Assembly: GCF_002754935.1 (NCBI RefSeq)
Contig: NZ_CP018092.1
Location: forward strand, 1,984,001 to 2,048,000
Reading direction: 5' to 3'
From: Thermostichus lividus PCC 6715
GTDB lineage: Bacteria > Cyanobacteriota > Cyanobacteriia > Thermosynechococcales > Thermosynechococcaceae
DNA: 64,000 bases
Every line of letters begins with the position of its first letter. Positions within the stretch are counted from its first letter, which is position 1. The position numbers and the translations under genes were made by a program. Of this stretch, positions 21,266 to 32,300 are shown piece after piece. A model generated the notes under the pieces. It was not told where the DNA came from. It worked only from the letters and a program-made list of their open reading frames with translations, and searched no databases.

Positions 21266-21670
21266 ATGCAACGTTTTGGCTGCTGGCTAGCACTGGTGTA
21301 TCTACTGGGGGTTAGCCTTCTCGGCTGGATGCACTGGAGCGCACCTACATTGGCTGCCACCGCACCCGCCGCAGAGGAACTGGTGAATGTGGTGGACGAA
21401 AAACTAGGCAGTTCCTATGGGGAAAAGATTGACCTCAACAACACTAATATTGCCGCATTTATCCAATATCGTGGTCTTTATCCTACGCTAGCAAAGCTCA
21501 TTGTTAAAAATGCTCCCTACCAGTCGGTGGAGGATGTCCTTAATATCCCCGGTCTGACAGAGCGGCAAAAAGAAACGTTACGGGCAAATTTAGATAAATT
21601 TACGGTTACTGAGGTGGAAACTGCCCTTGTTGAAGGGGGCGATCGCTATAATAATGGGCTATACAAGTAA
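21266..21670 (+). CDS. psbU: Photosystem II 12-kDa extrinsic protein PsbU
   Basis: 134 aa preprotein. An N-terminal signal peptide (about residues 1-31, hydrophobic core [13 protein letters not shown], cleavage near TLAAT) sends it to the thylakoid lumen, where it stabilises the oxygen-evolving complex with PsbO and PsbV. The mature part carries the helix-hairpin-helix-like segment ([20 protein letters not shown] and [11 protein letters not shown]) and ends NNGLYK, as in thermophilic cyanobacterial PsbU. GGGAGGT precedes the ATG at 21266. It is a good lineage marker for this window. Confidence 0.97.
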   Translation: MQRFGCWLALVYLLGVSLLGWMHWSAPTLAATAPAAEELVNVVDEKLGSSYGEKIDLNNTNIAAFIQYRGLYPTLAKLIVKNAPYQSVEDVLNIPGLTERQKETLRANLDKFTVTEVETALVEGGDRYNNGLYK

Positions 21671-21726
21671 GCTCTTGTGCATTTCCATCCTCATAAAACA
21701 ACTCTAAAGGATGCGTTGGGTTAACG

Positions 21727-23397
21727 TTGACTGCCGCGACGTCTGGGTTTGATGTTCTAATCATTGGCAGTGGAGCCGCGGGGTTAAGTGCAGCGTTAGC
21801 CCTTCCTACCTCCTATCGCATTGGGCTGATTACCAAGAATGACCTGCAGCAGTCTGCCAGTGGCTGGGCGCAGGGGGGGATGGCGGCGGCGATCGACCCC
21901 AGTGATTCCCCGTTATTACATGCACAGGATACCCTCTTGGCTGGAGCGGGGCTGTGTGATCCCGAGAGTGTTCGTTTTTTGGTTCAGCAGGCACCAGCGC
22001 AAGTGGAGCGCCTGCTGGCGATGGGGGTCGCCTTCGATCGCCAAGGCGATCGCCCAGCATTAACACTTGAAGCGGCTCATTCGCGACCGCGAGTCCTCCA
22101 TGCTGCCGACACCACGGGGCAGGCATTAGTGACCACCCTATTGCAACAGGTGGCTGCCACAGCGAATATTACCCTGCTGCCCAACAGCTTTGTCTTAGAC
22201 CTTTGGATGGAGTCTGGGGTGTGCCGCGGGGTATGTCTGTTGCGCGATCGCCAGATTCAATGGCTCAGTGCTGGGGCTGTCATTCTGGCAACAGGCGGCG
22301 GCGGCCAGGTCTTTTCCCAAACGACAAACCCACCCTTAAGCACCGGCGATGGGGTTGCCATGGCATGGCGAGCCGGGGCACAGATCCGCGATGTCGAATT
22401 TTTTCAGTTTCATCCAACCGCCTTGAACGTTCCCAATGCCCCCCGCTTTTTAATCAGCGAAGCGGTGCGAGGAGAAGGTGCTCATCTCGTTGATAACCGT
22501 GGGTATCGCTTTGTTGCCGACTATCACCCCGCCGCAGAATTAGCCCCTCGGGATGTGGTCAGCCGTGCCATCTACCGCCACTTACAACAGTCTCGCGCCG
22601 CCCATGTCTGGTTAGATTTACGGCCAATTCCCCGCGATCGCCTGCACTACCGTTTTCCCAAAATTATTGCCGTGTGTCGGCAGTGGGGCATTGACGTGGA
22701 GCAGCAGCCCATCCCGGTGGCCCCCGCTGCCCACTACTGGATGGGTGGCGTCCTCACCAATTTACAAGCCCAGACCACGATTCCCGGATTGTATGCCGTT
22801 GGCGAAGTCGCCAGTACAGGCGTGCATGGTGCCAATCGCTTGGCCAGTAACTCCCTGCTGGAGTGCTTTGTTTTTTCTGCCCAGCTAGCTCATCTTCAGC
22901 TTACCCCAAGGCCAGTGCTTATCCCCCAGAGCACCACCTCCATCGACATTGACAGAATTGATATTTCCTTAGCCCACCTTGTTGCTTGGCGTACGCAATT
23001 GCGCGAGCTGATCTGGCAGAGTGCTGGCATTTGCCGCGATGCCCCGACCCTCATGGCAGCCCTGACCCAAGTCAAAACGTGGCGAGACCAAATGCCCACC
23101 CCCCTCCAACACCGTCTCCCGCAACACAGCGTTGAACTGGGGAGTGCTGCCATACAAACCTACCTATGGCAGTGGGGAGAACTGCGTAATCTTCTAGATA
23201 TCGCCTACCTGATTCTCAAAAGTGCTCTCTTTCGGGAGGAAAGCCGTGGTGGACATTATCGCCAAGACTACCCCCAACCCGACCCAGCATGGCAAATGCA
23301 TACCCTTATCTGTGGCGATCGCTGGCAAAAAGCTCCGATTCAAAGCGGGGATTGGCAGCCCCAAGCGCATCAGCATCTAGACCTGCATCAATTCTAA
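21727..23397 (+). CDS. nadB: L-aspartate oxidase
   Basis: 556 aa FAD enzyme that makes iminoaspartate, the first step of de novo NAD synthesis. The Rossmann motif [18 protein letters not shown] is at residues 9-26. [14 protein letters not shown], the FAD-binding [14 protein letters not shown] and [12 protein letters not shown] are family hallmarks. The start is a TTG at 21727; no ATG or GTG is available nearby in frame. Its end overlaps the convergent deoC by 21 bp. Confidence 0.95.
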   Translation: MTAATSGFDVLIIGSGAAGLSAALALPTSYRIGLITKNDLQQSASGWAQGGMAAAIDPSDSPLLHAQDTLLAGAGLCDPESVRFLVQQAPAQVERLLAMGVAFDRQGDRPALTLEAAHSRPRVLHAADTTGQALVTTLLQQVAATANITLLPNSFVLDLWMESGVCRGVCLLRDRQIQWLSAGAVILATGGGGQVFSQTTNPPLSTGDGVAMAWRAGAQIRDVEFFQFHPTALNVPNAPRFLISEAVRGEGAHLVDNRGYRFVADYHPAAELAPRDVVSRAIYRHLQQSRAAHVWLDLRPIPRDRLHYRFPKIIAVCRQWGIDVEQQPIPVAPAAHYWMGGVLTNLQAQTTIPGLYAVGEVASTGVHGANRLASNSLLECFVFSAQLAHLQLTPRPVLIPQSTTSIDIDRIDISLAHLVAWRTQLRELIWQSAGICRDAPTLMAALTQVKTWRDQMPTPLQHRLPQHSVELGSAAIQTYLWQWGELRNLLDIAYLILKSALFREESRGGHYRQDYPQPDPAWQMHTLICGDRWQKAPIQSGDWQPQAHQHLDLHQF

Positions 23398-24030
23398 ACT
23401 TCGGGACGTGCCAAGTCGTGTTGCCCCTGCGGCAAGAAGGTCTAGAGCTTGCTCACGGCTGCGAATGCCGCCTGAAGCCTTAATGCCGACGCGATCGCGA
23501 CTTAAGCGTTTCAGGAGTTTAACATCAGCTACTGTTGCACCCCCCCGCCAGCCCGTACTCGTTTTCAAAAACGCCACCCCCGCATCCAGACAAATCTCCA
23601 CCGCTACGGCTATCTCATCCTCCGTGAGCACCGCTGTTTCTAAAATCGCCTTGACAGTCACCCCCGTCTCCGAACAGATTTGGGCAATGTCACGATACAC
23701 AGCTTCCGTATGGCCGTCCTTCAACCAGCCTAAATTTAAGACCACATCCAGTTCTGTTGCCCCCGCCTCCACCGCCTGCTGCGCCTCATAGAGCTTGGTC
23801 TCACTGGTATGGGCACCACTGGGAAAACCAACCACCGTGCAAACCTTGACAGAGGTGCGATGGAGGTAGTCCACGGCTCTTTTCACCCATACCGGCATTA
23901 CGCAAACCGTGGCAAACTTAAACTGTTCCGCCTCGGCACAACACTGGTCAATGGCAGCTATGGTGGCCAGCGGGTCAAGCTGTGTATGATCAATATAGGG
24001 CGCTAGGTCAAAAAGAGTATTTTCAGTCAT
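23377..24030 (-). CDS. deoC: Deoxyribose-phosphate aldolase
   Basis: 217 aa class I aldolase that splits 2-deoxyribose-5-phosphate into acetaldehyde and glyceraldehyde-3-phosphate. YIDHTQLDP at the N-terminus, [27 protein letters not shown] (Schiff-base Lys) and [10 protein letters not shown] are all present. Normal length for cyanobacterial DeoC. The 3' end overlaps nadB on the opposite strand. Confidence 0.95.
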   Translation of the reverse strand: MTENTLFDLAPYIDHTQLDPLATIAAIDQCCAEAEQFKFATVCVMPVWVKRAVDYLHRTSVKVCTVVGFPSGAHTSETKLYEAQQAVEAGATELDVVLNLGWLKDGHTEAVYRDIAQICSETGVTVKAILETAVLTEDEIAVAVEICLDAGVAFLKTSTGWRGGATVADVKLLKRLSRDRVGIKASGGIRSREQALDLLAAGATRLGTSRSLELMQV

Positions 24031-24284
24031 AGGCGCTCTCTATTCCTGAAAGCCAGACACATATTCAAAACCATTATCCTATTATTAAAATTAAAAATAT
24101 TAACTTTAGGGTCGCGCAATTCCCCATCTGCCTATGGGGTGGGGTAGTTCATCAGGCGGAAACTCGTATCTTTGCAGATCGGTTCTCCCCCCTTACCCTG
24201 ACCAAAAGAGTTGCTACATTAAAGCTAAGTAAACACAGTAACATTGGCTGTGTGGCCTAAAGCACCTGTTGGAGAGGACGCACT

Positions 24285-24602
24285 ATGGAGCCAACCATTA
24301 ACCCACGCACAGTTCAGGAAAATGCTGAATCCCTTTGGAACTATCTGCAGAATATGGACGCAGAAGTGGTGGCTCGCCTGTCACGTCCTTCATCGCCAGC
24401 AATGGCAGTGGTGATGGAGCGCCATATTGGCAATTTATTAGGGTATTTGCCGGCAGAGGGATTTGAAGTATCCATTACCACTAACCGTGAACACCTCGGT
24501 CGCTTGCTAGCCTCTGCGATGATGAGTGGCTACTTCCTGCGGGGTGCGGAGCAGCGACTAGAGTTCGAGCAATCGCTCCAAGGGACAATTCAAGGGGAAT
24601 AG
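24285..24602 (+). CDS. DUF760 family protein
   Basis: 105 aa, soluble and helical. The C-terminal block TNREHLGRLLASAMMSGYFLRGAEQRLEFE is the DUF760 hallmark found across cyanobacteria and plastids; function unknown. GGAGAGG precedes the ATG. The gene ends 6 bp before the mutY start, so the two are probably one transcript. The 254 bp upstream contain a small CCCCAT/ATGGGG hairpin but no other gene. Confidence 0.85.
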   Translation: MEPTINPRTVQENAESLWNYLQNMDAEVVARLSRPSSPAMAVVMERHIGNLLGYLPAEGFEVSITTNREHLGRLLASAMMSGYFLRGAEQRLEFEQSLQGTIQGE

Positions 24603-24608
24603 GCAGGC

Positions 24609-25718
24609 GTGCCGCATCTAAAAGACGCTGAGGGTGGGTATGCCCTAGGGGTACCCTCCCTTCGCAGTGCATTGCTGGACTGGTATCAACACCACAGCCG
24701 AGATTTACCATGGCGACACACTCGCGACCCCTACGCCATTTGGGTGTCGGAAATCATGCTCCAGCAAACCCAAGTAGCCACGGTTCTCCCCTACTATCAC
24801 CGCTGGCTGGATCATCTACCAACCATTCAGGCCTTGGCAGGGGCAGAGTTAGACACGGTTCTCAAACTTTGGCAAGGGTTGGGGTACTATGCCCGTGCCC
24901 GTTATCTTCACTGCGCCGCTCAGCAGATTATGAGTGAGCATCAGGGGCAATTTCCCCAGAACTATGCCGCTGTTGCTGCCCTGCCCGGAATTGGCCGCAG
25001 TACGGCGGGGGCCATTCTCAGTGCTGCCTTTGACCAAGCCCACCCTATTCTGGATGGCAATGTTAAGCGAGTCCTTTCCCGTCTCTTTGCCCTTTCTATA
25101 CCCCCCAAGCAGGCAGAGACGCAATTGTGGGTATGGTCAGCACAACTCCTGTGCCCGCAGCAGCCCCGTAATTTTAATCAAGCCATCATGGATTTGGGGG
25201 CGACCATCTGTACACCACGTCAACCCCTATGTCATGCTTGTCCATGGCAAAATCATTGCCGCGCCCATCGGTATGGATTAACTCAGGACATTCCCCGCAA
25301 AATGACCAGTGCGCCATTACCTCACAAGCAGATTGGTGTTGCCGTCATTTGGAACAATGCTGGCCAAATTCTCATTGATCGACGGCCACCGACCGGATTA
25401 TTGGGGGGGCTGTGGGAGTTTCCGGGGGGCAAAATTGAACCTAGAGAAACGGTACAGGAGTGCATTCGCCGCGAAATCCGTGAAGAACTTGGTATTGAGG
25501 TTAGGGTTGGTGAGCACCTAATCGACATTGACCATGCCTACAGCCACTTTAAGGTCACACTACAGGTCTATTACTGTCATTATGAGTCGGGAACACCACA
25601 ACCCCTTGGCTGCGATGCTATCCGTTGGGTGGCACCAGCGGATCTTGATCAATTTCCTTTCCCTAAAGCAAACACCCTGATTATTGCGGCCATCCGTGAA
25701 CGTGGTGCACCAAATTAA
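24609..25718 (+). CDS. mutY: A/G-specific adenine glycosylase
   Basis: 369 aa from a GTG. It removes adenine mispaired with 8-oxoguanine. It has the helix-hairpin-helix LPGIGRSTAGAIL with the catalytic Asp in HPILDGNVKRVL, and a 4Fe-4S cluster motif (CTPRQPLCHACPWQNHC). A C-terminal NUDIX-fold 8-oxoG recognition domain carries GGKIEPRETVQECIRREIREELG. The nearly complete NUDIX box is typical of MutY/MutT-like fusions. Confidence 0.93.
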   Translation: MPHLKDAEGGYALGVPSLRSALLDWYQHHSRDLPWRHTRDPYAIWVSEIMLQQTQVATVLPYYHRWLDHLPTIQALAGAELDTVLKLWQGLGYYARARYLHCAAQQIMSEHQGQFPQNYAAVAALPGIGRSTAGAILSAAFDQAHPILDGNVKRVLSRLFALSIPPKQAETQLWVWSAQLLCPQQPRNFNQAIMDLGATICTPRQPLCHACPWQNHCRAHRYGLTQDIPRKMTSAPLPHKQIGVAVIWNNAGQILIDRRPPTGLLGGLWEFPGGKIEPRETVQECIRREIREELGIEVRVGEHLIDIDHAYSHFKVTLQVYYCHYESGTPQPLGCDAIRWVAPADLDQFPFPKANTLIIAAIRERGAPN

Positions 25719-25806
25719 CTAGGTGATCATTCGACTATCCATAGCACTGTTACAAGGGTGTTGAGTTTTTTGCTGTTTGCGCTAGAATTAAGATTGTGCA
25801 ATTTTT

Positions 25807-25879
25807 GGCTCAGTAGCTCAGTGGTTAGAGCAGGGGACTCATAAGCCCAAGGTCGCAGGTTCAAATCCCGCCTGAGCCA
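25807..25879 (+). tRNA. tRNA with CAU anticodon, tRNA-Met type
   Basis: A 73-nt cloverleaf. The acceptor GGCTCAG pairs perfectly with CTGAGCC, discriminator A. The D-arm is GCTCAGTGGTTAGAGC, the anticodon loop CTCATAA and the T-arm GGTTCAAATCC. It lacks initiator features (GGG stem triplet with unpaired position 1), so elongator Met is likely. A tRNA-Ile2 with lysidine cannot be excluded from sequence. The accessory island starts right after it. Confidence 0.93.
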
Positions 25880-25886
25880 TCCACCC

Positions 25887-25904
25887 ACTGTCTGAGACAG
25901 TTTT
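25887..25904 (+). terminator. Probable terminator after tRNA-Met
   Basis: Perfect 6-bp stem ACTGTC/GACAGT with a 3-nt loop, followed by a short T-rich run, 8 bp after the tRNA. Confidence 0.6.
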
Positions 25905-25966
25905 ACTTGAATGCGAGTTTTAAAATGAGGAGCTAGTCAAGCACGAACAGCACTCGAACAACGCTA

Positions 25967-28900
25967 ATGACAACGGATCTGACGTTTTTTACCAATGAAC
26001 CGGGAGCAACGCTGCTTGATCGCTTCAAGCGGACGCTGTCGGATGTGCAGTATTTTGATGTTTTGGTGGGTTATTTCCGAACAAGTGGGTTCCATCAACT
26101 GTATGACGCATTGGAAACCGTTGATCACATTCGGATTCTAGTTGGTCTCACAGTGGATCAAAAGGCGTTTGAGTCAATTGAAGTTGCTCAGGCTCAAATG
26201 AATCTGGATTTTGAGTCTCATAAACGAACGAAAGAGCAAATTAAGGATCAAGTTGCAAAGGAGATCGCGCAAGCTCAAGACTCCTATGATACGGAATTGG
26301 GCGTACAAAAATTCATTGAGTTTATTCAATCTGGGAAGTTAGAAATTAAGGCATATCCCAGCGCAAATCTCCATGCCAAGGTTTATATCAGTCGGTTTGG
26401 TGAGGGCGATCGCGACTTCGGGCGAGTGATTACGGGATCAAGCAATTTTTCCTGGTCAGGGTTAGTTGCCAACCGAGAATTTAATGTAGAGCTAAAGGAT
26501 CGGGCAGATGTGGAGTTTGCCCTAGCGCAGTTTGAAGCGTTATGGGCGGATGCGGTTGATATTTCTGCTGAGTATGTTGACACCGTTCAACAACGAACCT
26601 GGCTTAACGATACAATCACCCCCTATGAGCTTTACCTCAAGTTTCTCTATGAATACTTTAAGGAAGATATCAATCTAGATGAAGACGATCTGGATGTGTA
26701 TTTGCCGGACAGCTTCATGGAATTGGCGTATCAAAAACAGGCAGTCACATCAGCTCGTAAAATTTTGGATGCCTATGGGGGCGTATTTTTAGCCGATGTG
26801 GTGGGGTTGGGCAAAACCTATATCTCGGCATTATTGGCGCAACAGTTGCAGGGAGGGATTTTAGTCATTTGTCCTCCAGTGTTGCGTGACTATTGGCGAG
26901 ATACTTTTTTTGAATTTGGGATTCGCGGCTATGAAGTCGAGTCACTGGGAAAGTTGGATGCCCTCTTGCAACGCGATTTAAAGAAATTTCGTTATGTGTT
27001 GATTGATGAGGCTCATCGGTTTCGGAATGAAGGAACCCAAGCGTATGACAATCTCTTCCGAATTTGTGCCGGGAAGAAGGTGATTTTGGTATCTGCAACG
27101 CCCTTGAATAACCGCATTAGCGATATCTTCAACCAGCTTAAGTTATTTCAACCTGCTCGAAAAAGTACCATTCCGGGGATTCCTAATCTTGAGCAATTCT
27201 TTAAAGCGTTACAAAAGCGATTAGATCAGTATTCCAAAGACGATCCTGATTATTGGATCACGTTGAAGGACGTATCGCAAGAGATCCGGACTAAGGTATT
27301 GCGATATGTGATGGTGCGTCGCACTCGAACTGAGATTCTCAATTACTATGCCGATGATTTGAAACAACAAGGATTGATGTTTCCTAGGGTGGCGGAACCG
27401 CAGAAGATCATTTATCAGTTTGACGATAAGACGGAATGGGTGTTTAACCAAACGATGCAGCGATTGCGGCGGTTTTCCTATGCCCGTTATACCCCACTGT
27501 TGTATTTGAGGCAGCAAGTATCTAGCTTCACACGCCAGAGCCAACGCAACATTGGCGGATTTATGCGTGCGGTTTTAGTGAAACGCTTGGAGAGTAGTTT
27601 TTATGCGTTTAAGCGAACCTTAGGGCGATTTATTGTGTCCTATGAAAAATTTATTGCCATGTTCGAGCAAGGCACCGTTTTGATCAGTAAAGAGCTAGAT
27701 GTCTATGATTTACTGGAGCGAGACGACCCAGAGGAACTTTTAGCCTTGATTGAGCAAGATGCTGTACAGCAATATGATGCTACAGATTTCAACGATGATT
27801 TTATTCGCGATTTACGGTCAGATTTAGTTCTTTTACAGGATATTCAAGCCTTTTGGCATCAGCTTGAGGATGATCCAAAACTGAATCAGTTTGTGGCGGA
27901 TCTGCAAAATCATCCTCACCTGAAAGATCAAAAAGTCATTATCTTCACAGAATCGAAGGAAACGGGCGATTATCTTTACACAAATCTAGATCGGGTTTTC
28001 CCAGGGCAGGTGATGTTCTATGCCAGTGGAGGGGGCGTTTATAACCAGACGGGCAAACCTGTGAGTCATAATCCAGCTATTGCCAAAGCCCTGATTCAGC
28101 AAAACTTTGATCCACAACATTCAGAGCCAACCGATACCATTCGGATTCTGATTACTACCGATGTTCTGGCAGAGGGGATTAACTTACACCGCGCCAATGT
28201 GGTCGTTAACTACGACCTGCCTTGGAACCCGACACGGGTGTTGCAGCGGGTGGGACGGGTGAATCGAGTGGGTACGGTGCATGAACAGGTCTATATTTTT
28301 AACTGCTTCCCCACGGCGCAGTCGGAAGCGCAACTGGGGTTAGAAGAGAATATTATTGCTAAGATTCAAGCGTTTCACGACACCTTGGGAGAAGATGCCA
28401 AGTATCTGAGTGATGAGGAAGAGGTGACGACCCATGAGTTATTTGGCGATCGCCTCTATCGCACCTTGAATCAGCGAGAGAGCTACGATCGCGAGGAAGG
28501 CGACGAACGATCCGAACTAGAGTATTTGCAACTGTTACGCCAAATCCGCGATCGCCAACCGGATCTGTTTGACAAAATCAAAAATCTACCCCGCAAAGCT
28601 CGTACTGCCCAACGTGTAACCCTCACCCCCAACCCCTCTCCCCAGGGAGAAGGGGGTCGGGGGGATGAGGGTCAACTTCTCACCTTCTTTCGACAAGGAG
28701 CTTTGAAGAAATTTTTCCTGTCGGATGGAACAGCCGCTCAAGAGTTAGACTTCTTTCAAGCCGTTGATTGGTTGAAGTGCGAACCCGACACGCCGAAGCA
28801 CCCTATTCCCAAGAGCTACTACGATCTGCTGCAACAGAATAAAGATGCCTTTGCGTCTCTGGATGACACCGCAGACATTGCACCTGCAAGCAGTCGGGGT

Positions 28901-29326
28901 GGCAGTAGCGCTGACAAATTTGTGATTCAGTGTTTGAAAGCCAAAGAAATTCGCACTTTTAAGGGATTTACCGACGCAGATGAGGAGTTTCTAAAAGCGG
29001 TGCGTCTTGCCTTTGAGGAAGGTAGAATTCCGAAGCAAACGGCTAAAAAAGTGCAAGAGGCTCTAAAACCGATCGCAGGAAATCCTCTAAAGCTCCTAAG
29101 TGCGCTGAAGAAGACGGTGCCGATGAATTTATTGGTAGAACCAGAACCGCAAATGGTGCATCAGTGGGGCAGCAGTCGAGAGGTAGTGCTGTCGGGATAT
29201 TTTTATTGCCCACCCTGCGGGAAGAGCATCGCTCTACATCCCCCAGCCCCTTCTCCCCAGGGAGAAGGGGAGCTTGAAAAACCTTTTCCCCAGGGAGAAG
29301 GGGAGCTTGAAAAGCCCTCTCCCTAG
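25967..29326 (+). CDS. PLD-nuclease/Snf2-type helicase fusion, defence-module protein
   Basis: 1119 aa. Residues 1-190 are a phospholipase-D-like domain with one HKD-type half-site (LHAKVYIS, His near 135, and TGSSNFSWSGL). An SF2/Snf2 helicase follows: Walker A DVVGLGKTY near 275-285, LIDEAHRF near 345, VSATPLNNR near 375, and motif VI QRVGRVNRVG near 759. An in-frame palindromic repeat forms residues about 884-903 (TPNPSPQGEGG). A second repeat cluster supplies the last about 27 residues, so the native C-terminus has been replaced. The methylase gene starts 47 bp downstream. The pair looks like a restriction-modification or related phage-defence module; the exact named type is unassigned. 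Confidence 0.85.
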   Translation: MTTDLTFFTNEPGATLLDRFKRTLSDVQYFDVLVGYFRTSGFHQLYDALETVDHIRILVGLTVDQKAFESIEVAQAQMNLDFESHKRTKEQIKDQVAKEIAQAQDSYDTELGVQKFIEFIQSGKLEIKAYPSANLHAKVYISRFGEGDRDFGRVITGSSNFSWSGLVANREFNVELKDRADVEFALAQFEALWADAVDISAEYVDTVQQRTWLNDTITPYELYLKFLYEYFKEDINLDEDDLDVYLPDSFMELAYQKQAVTSARKILDAYGGVFLADVVGLGKTYISALLAQQLQGGILVICPPVLRDYWRDTFFEFGIRGYEVESLGKLDALLQRDLKKFRYVLIDEAHRFRNEGTQAYDNLFRICAGKKVILVSATPLNNRISDIFNQLKLFQPARKSTIPGIPNLEQFFKALQKRLDQYSKDDPDYWITLKDVSQEIRTKVLRYVMVRRTRTEILNYYADDLKQQGLMFPRVAEPQKIIYQFDDKTEWVFNQTMQRLRRFSYARYTPLLYLRQQVSSFTRQSQRNIGGFMRAVLVKRLESSFYAFKRTLGRFIVSYEKFIAMFEQGTVLISKELDVYDLLERDDPEELLALIEQDAVQQYDATDFNDDFIRDLRSDLVLLQDIQAFWHQLEDDPKLNQFVADLQNHPHLKDQKVIIFTESKETGDYLYTNLDRVFPGQVMFYASGGGVYNQTGKPVSHNPAIAKALIQQNFDPQHSEPTDTIRILITTDVLAEGINLHRANVVVNYDLPWNPTRVLQRVGRVNRVGTVHEQVYIFNCFPTAQSEAQLGLEENIIAKIQAFHDTLGEDAKYLSDEEEVTTHELFGDRLYRTLNQRESYDREEGDERSELEYLQLLRQIRDRQPDLFDKIKNLPRKARTAQRVTLTPNPSPQGEGGRGDEGQLLTFFRQGALKKFFLSDGTAAQELDFFQAVDWLKCEPDTPKHPIPKSYYDLLQQNKDAFASLDDTADIAPASSRGGSSADKFVIQCLKAKEIRTFKGFTDADEEFLKAVRLAFEEGRIPKQTAKKVQEALKPIAGNPLKLLSALKKTVPMNLLVEPEPQMVHQWGSSREVVLSGYFYCPPCGKSIALHPPAPSPQGEGELEKPFPQGEGELEKPSP
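28621..28672 (+). repeat. In-frame SPQGEG palindromic repeat inside the helicase gene
   Basis: CCTCACCCCCAACCCC at the left and GGGGGGATGAGGG at the right flank a CTCTCCCC/GGGAGAAGG hairpin. The frame reads through it. Confidence 0.85.
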
Positions 29327-29345
29327 GGAGAGGGTTGGGTGAGGG
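29237..29345 (+). repeat. SPQGEG repeat cluster at the 3' end of the helicase gene
   Basis: Three hairpin units CCCCAGGGAGAAGGGG or variants in a row (29,237-29,345). They supply the last codons and the stop of the helicase gene and most of the intergenic DNA before the methylase. Confidence 0.85.
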
Positions 29346-29373
29346 CAGCCATAGGTTTAGGAGGGATTCAACA

Positions 29374-32300
29374 ATGGAAAAGTCAAGCGCCATTCGATTA
29401 CTAACCGACACGCTACAGCGTCCCTTTGACGAGGCACAGTTTCGGCAATTTGCCCGCAACTTGGTCAAAGACCTGGATGAATCCAAGGCATTCCAAGCTC
29501 AGGGCAACTATATTAAGGATGCCTACAAGCGCCAGGTACGGCAGTATAAGCGCATTGGGCAGTACGTCGATCCTGATGGCAATACGATCGATGTGTTGGT
29601 GGTGCGGTTGCAGCAGCCGACATCTCTGGATCGGGCACGCACCATGCAGCGCAACTTTGTTGCTCAATACCTGCAAGATCGCAATCAAAAAGAAGCGGCG
29701 TTGGTAGCGTACACCGCTGATGGCTCGCTGGATTGGCGCTTTTCCCTGGTTCGTTTGGATTATCGGCTAGAACAGCAGGCAGACGGCAGCTATAAACCCA
29801 AGAAGGAGGTCACAGCGGCAAGGCGATCGTCCTTTCTGGTGGGGCAAACAGAGCCGAATCACACAGCGCAGCAGCAGTTATTGCCGCTGTTATTGAACGA
29901 TCGCCAGAATCCGACTCTGGATGAATTAGAAGCGGCGTTCAATATTGAATCAGTTACGCAGGAATTTTTTGAGCAATACAAAAACCTGTTTCTCCAGGTG
30001 CGGGATGAGGTCGAAACCCTACTTCAGACCGATCCGGTCATCGCTACTGAATTTACTCAGAAACAGATTGACCCCGCCAATTTTGCCAAAAAGCTCTTGG
30101 GGCAAATTGTCTTTCTGTATTTTCTGCAAAAGAAAGGCTGGTTGGGAGTGGAGCCGGGGCAGCCCTGGGGCAGTGGCGCGAAGGATTTTCTGCGGCGCTT
30201 GTTTCGGCGGGAGAATGTGCAATATGACAATTTCTTTAACGATGTATTGGAGCCGTTGTTTTACCAAGCTTTAGCGATCAATCGCGGTCGTGAAGCGCTG
30301 TATGAACTGCCCGGATGTCGTCAGCCCTGCAAGATCCCATTTTTGAATGGGGGCTTGTTTGAACCGATCGCTGGCTATGACTGGCAAACCACGAATATTT
30401 TAATCGCCAACGCCACGATTCAAAACATTCTGGATACCTTTGACCTGTATAACTTCACGGTGCGGGAAGATGAGCCACTGGATAAGGAAGTGGCGGTTGA
30501 TCCGGAGATGTTGGGGAAAGTGTTTGAGAATTTGCTGGAGGTGAAAGACCGCAAGTCTAGGGGTGCCTTCTACACGCCCCGTGAGATTGTGCATTATATG
30601 TGTCAGGAGAGTTTGATTAACTATCTGGACACGACGATTCATCAGGTGCCCCGTGGCGATCTGGAGCGGTTGATTCGGCAAGGGGAACGGGCGATCGAGA
30701 ATGATGCTGTGGTGGTGCAAAAGGGCAGCGAAACCGCAACCTATCAGTTTCAGGTGCCGGAGTTGGTGCGAACCCATGCGGCAGAAATTGACCAAGCGTT
30801 GGCAAATATCAAAATCTGCGACCCGGCGATCGGCTCTGGGGCATTTCCGGTGGGGATGATGCAGGAGATTGTGAAGGTGCGGAGCGTGTTGACGACCTAT
30901 TTACCCCTCACCCCCAACCCCTCTCTCTCCCTCACCCCCAACCCCTCTCTCTCCCTCACCCCCAGCCCCTCTCCCCAGGGAGAGGGGAGTTTGCCCTCAC
31001 CCCCAGCCCCTCTCCCTAGGGAGAGGGGAGCCGGATCTCCCCCTTCTTCTTGGGGAGAAGGGGGTCGGGGGGATGAGGGCGATACTGTTGCAGGTAAGTT
31101 ACGGCAAATTCCGCGTGCCCTGTTGGAGCGTGCTCGTGAACTACGGTTGGAGCAAACCCCTGCTGAACAACTTCTATGGGAATGCTTGCGCGATCGCAAA
31201 CTCAACAATTTCAAGTTCAGACGGCAGCACAATATTGGTCGGTATATTGCGGACTTTTATTGCCACGAAGCCAAACTAGTGATTGAACTGGATGGTGGCA
31301 TTCATCAAGCCCAAATTGAACGAGATCGCGATCGGGATGCCTGGATGCAGTCTCAAAATCTCAGAGTTCTGCGACTGACTAACGAGCAAGTTTTAGAGAA
31401 TTTAGAAACGGTTCTGCAAGCAATCCTAAATGCCCTCACCCCCAACCTCTCTCCTTGGGGAGAGGGGAGTTTGCCCTCACCCCCAGCCCCTCTCCCTAGG
31501 GAGAGGGGAGCCGGATCTCCCCCTTCTTCTTGGGGAGAAGGGGGTCGGGGGGATGAGGGTCGCTCTGCCTACGCCTTCAAGCGCCATGCCATCCAGTCCT
31601 CAATCTACGGTGTGGATATTGACCCCGGTGCGGTGGATATTGCTAAGTTGCGGCTGTGGCTGTCGTTAGTAGTGGATGAAGAAGACTATGAAAGCATTAA
31701 GCCATTGCCCAACCTGGACTACAAAATTGTCTGCGGTAACTCGTTACTGAGTGTGGAGAAAAACCTGCTGAATTATCAGGTGTTTGCCGAGTTAGAGCAG
31801 CGGAAACAGGAATACTTTGAAGAAACCAACCCAGACCGTAAGGCGGCATTACGCACCACCATTCAAGGGCTACTTCAAACCATCACTAACCAAGCTGAAA
31901 TCTTTGATTTTGAGGTGTATTTCAGCGAGGTGTTTCAAAAACAGGGTGGTTTTGATGTGGTGATTGGCAATCCGCCCTATGTGCGCCAAGAACAAATTAA
32001 ACACCTTAAAGATTTACTAAAACCACACTACGAATCCTTCACTGGTACTGCCGATCTCTATGTATTTTTCTATGAAAAAGGCTTAAATTTGTTGCGGGAA
32101 AATGGCGTTTTAACCTACATTTCTTCTAACAAATGGTTCCGAGCCGCCTATGGCAAAAAGCTGCGCCAACTGATCACCCGTGAAACCCAACTTCAGCAAA
32201 TTATTGACTTTGGCGATGCGCCTGTGTTTGCGGCCATTGCTTATCCCACGATCGTGATCACCCAGAAAGGCAAGCCCTCATCCCCCAACCCCTTCTCCCA

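Noticed and set aside
25840-25879. A repeated 3' tRNA-Met segment marking the far end of an integrative element
   Set aside because: I found no second copy of the tRNA 3' end near 39,690, 41,600 or 44,700, and no integrase gene.
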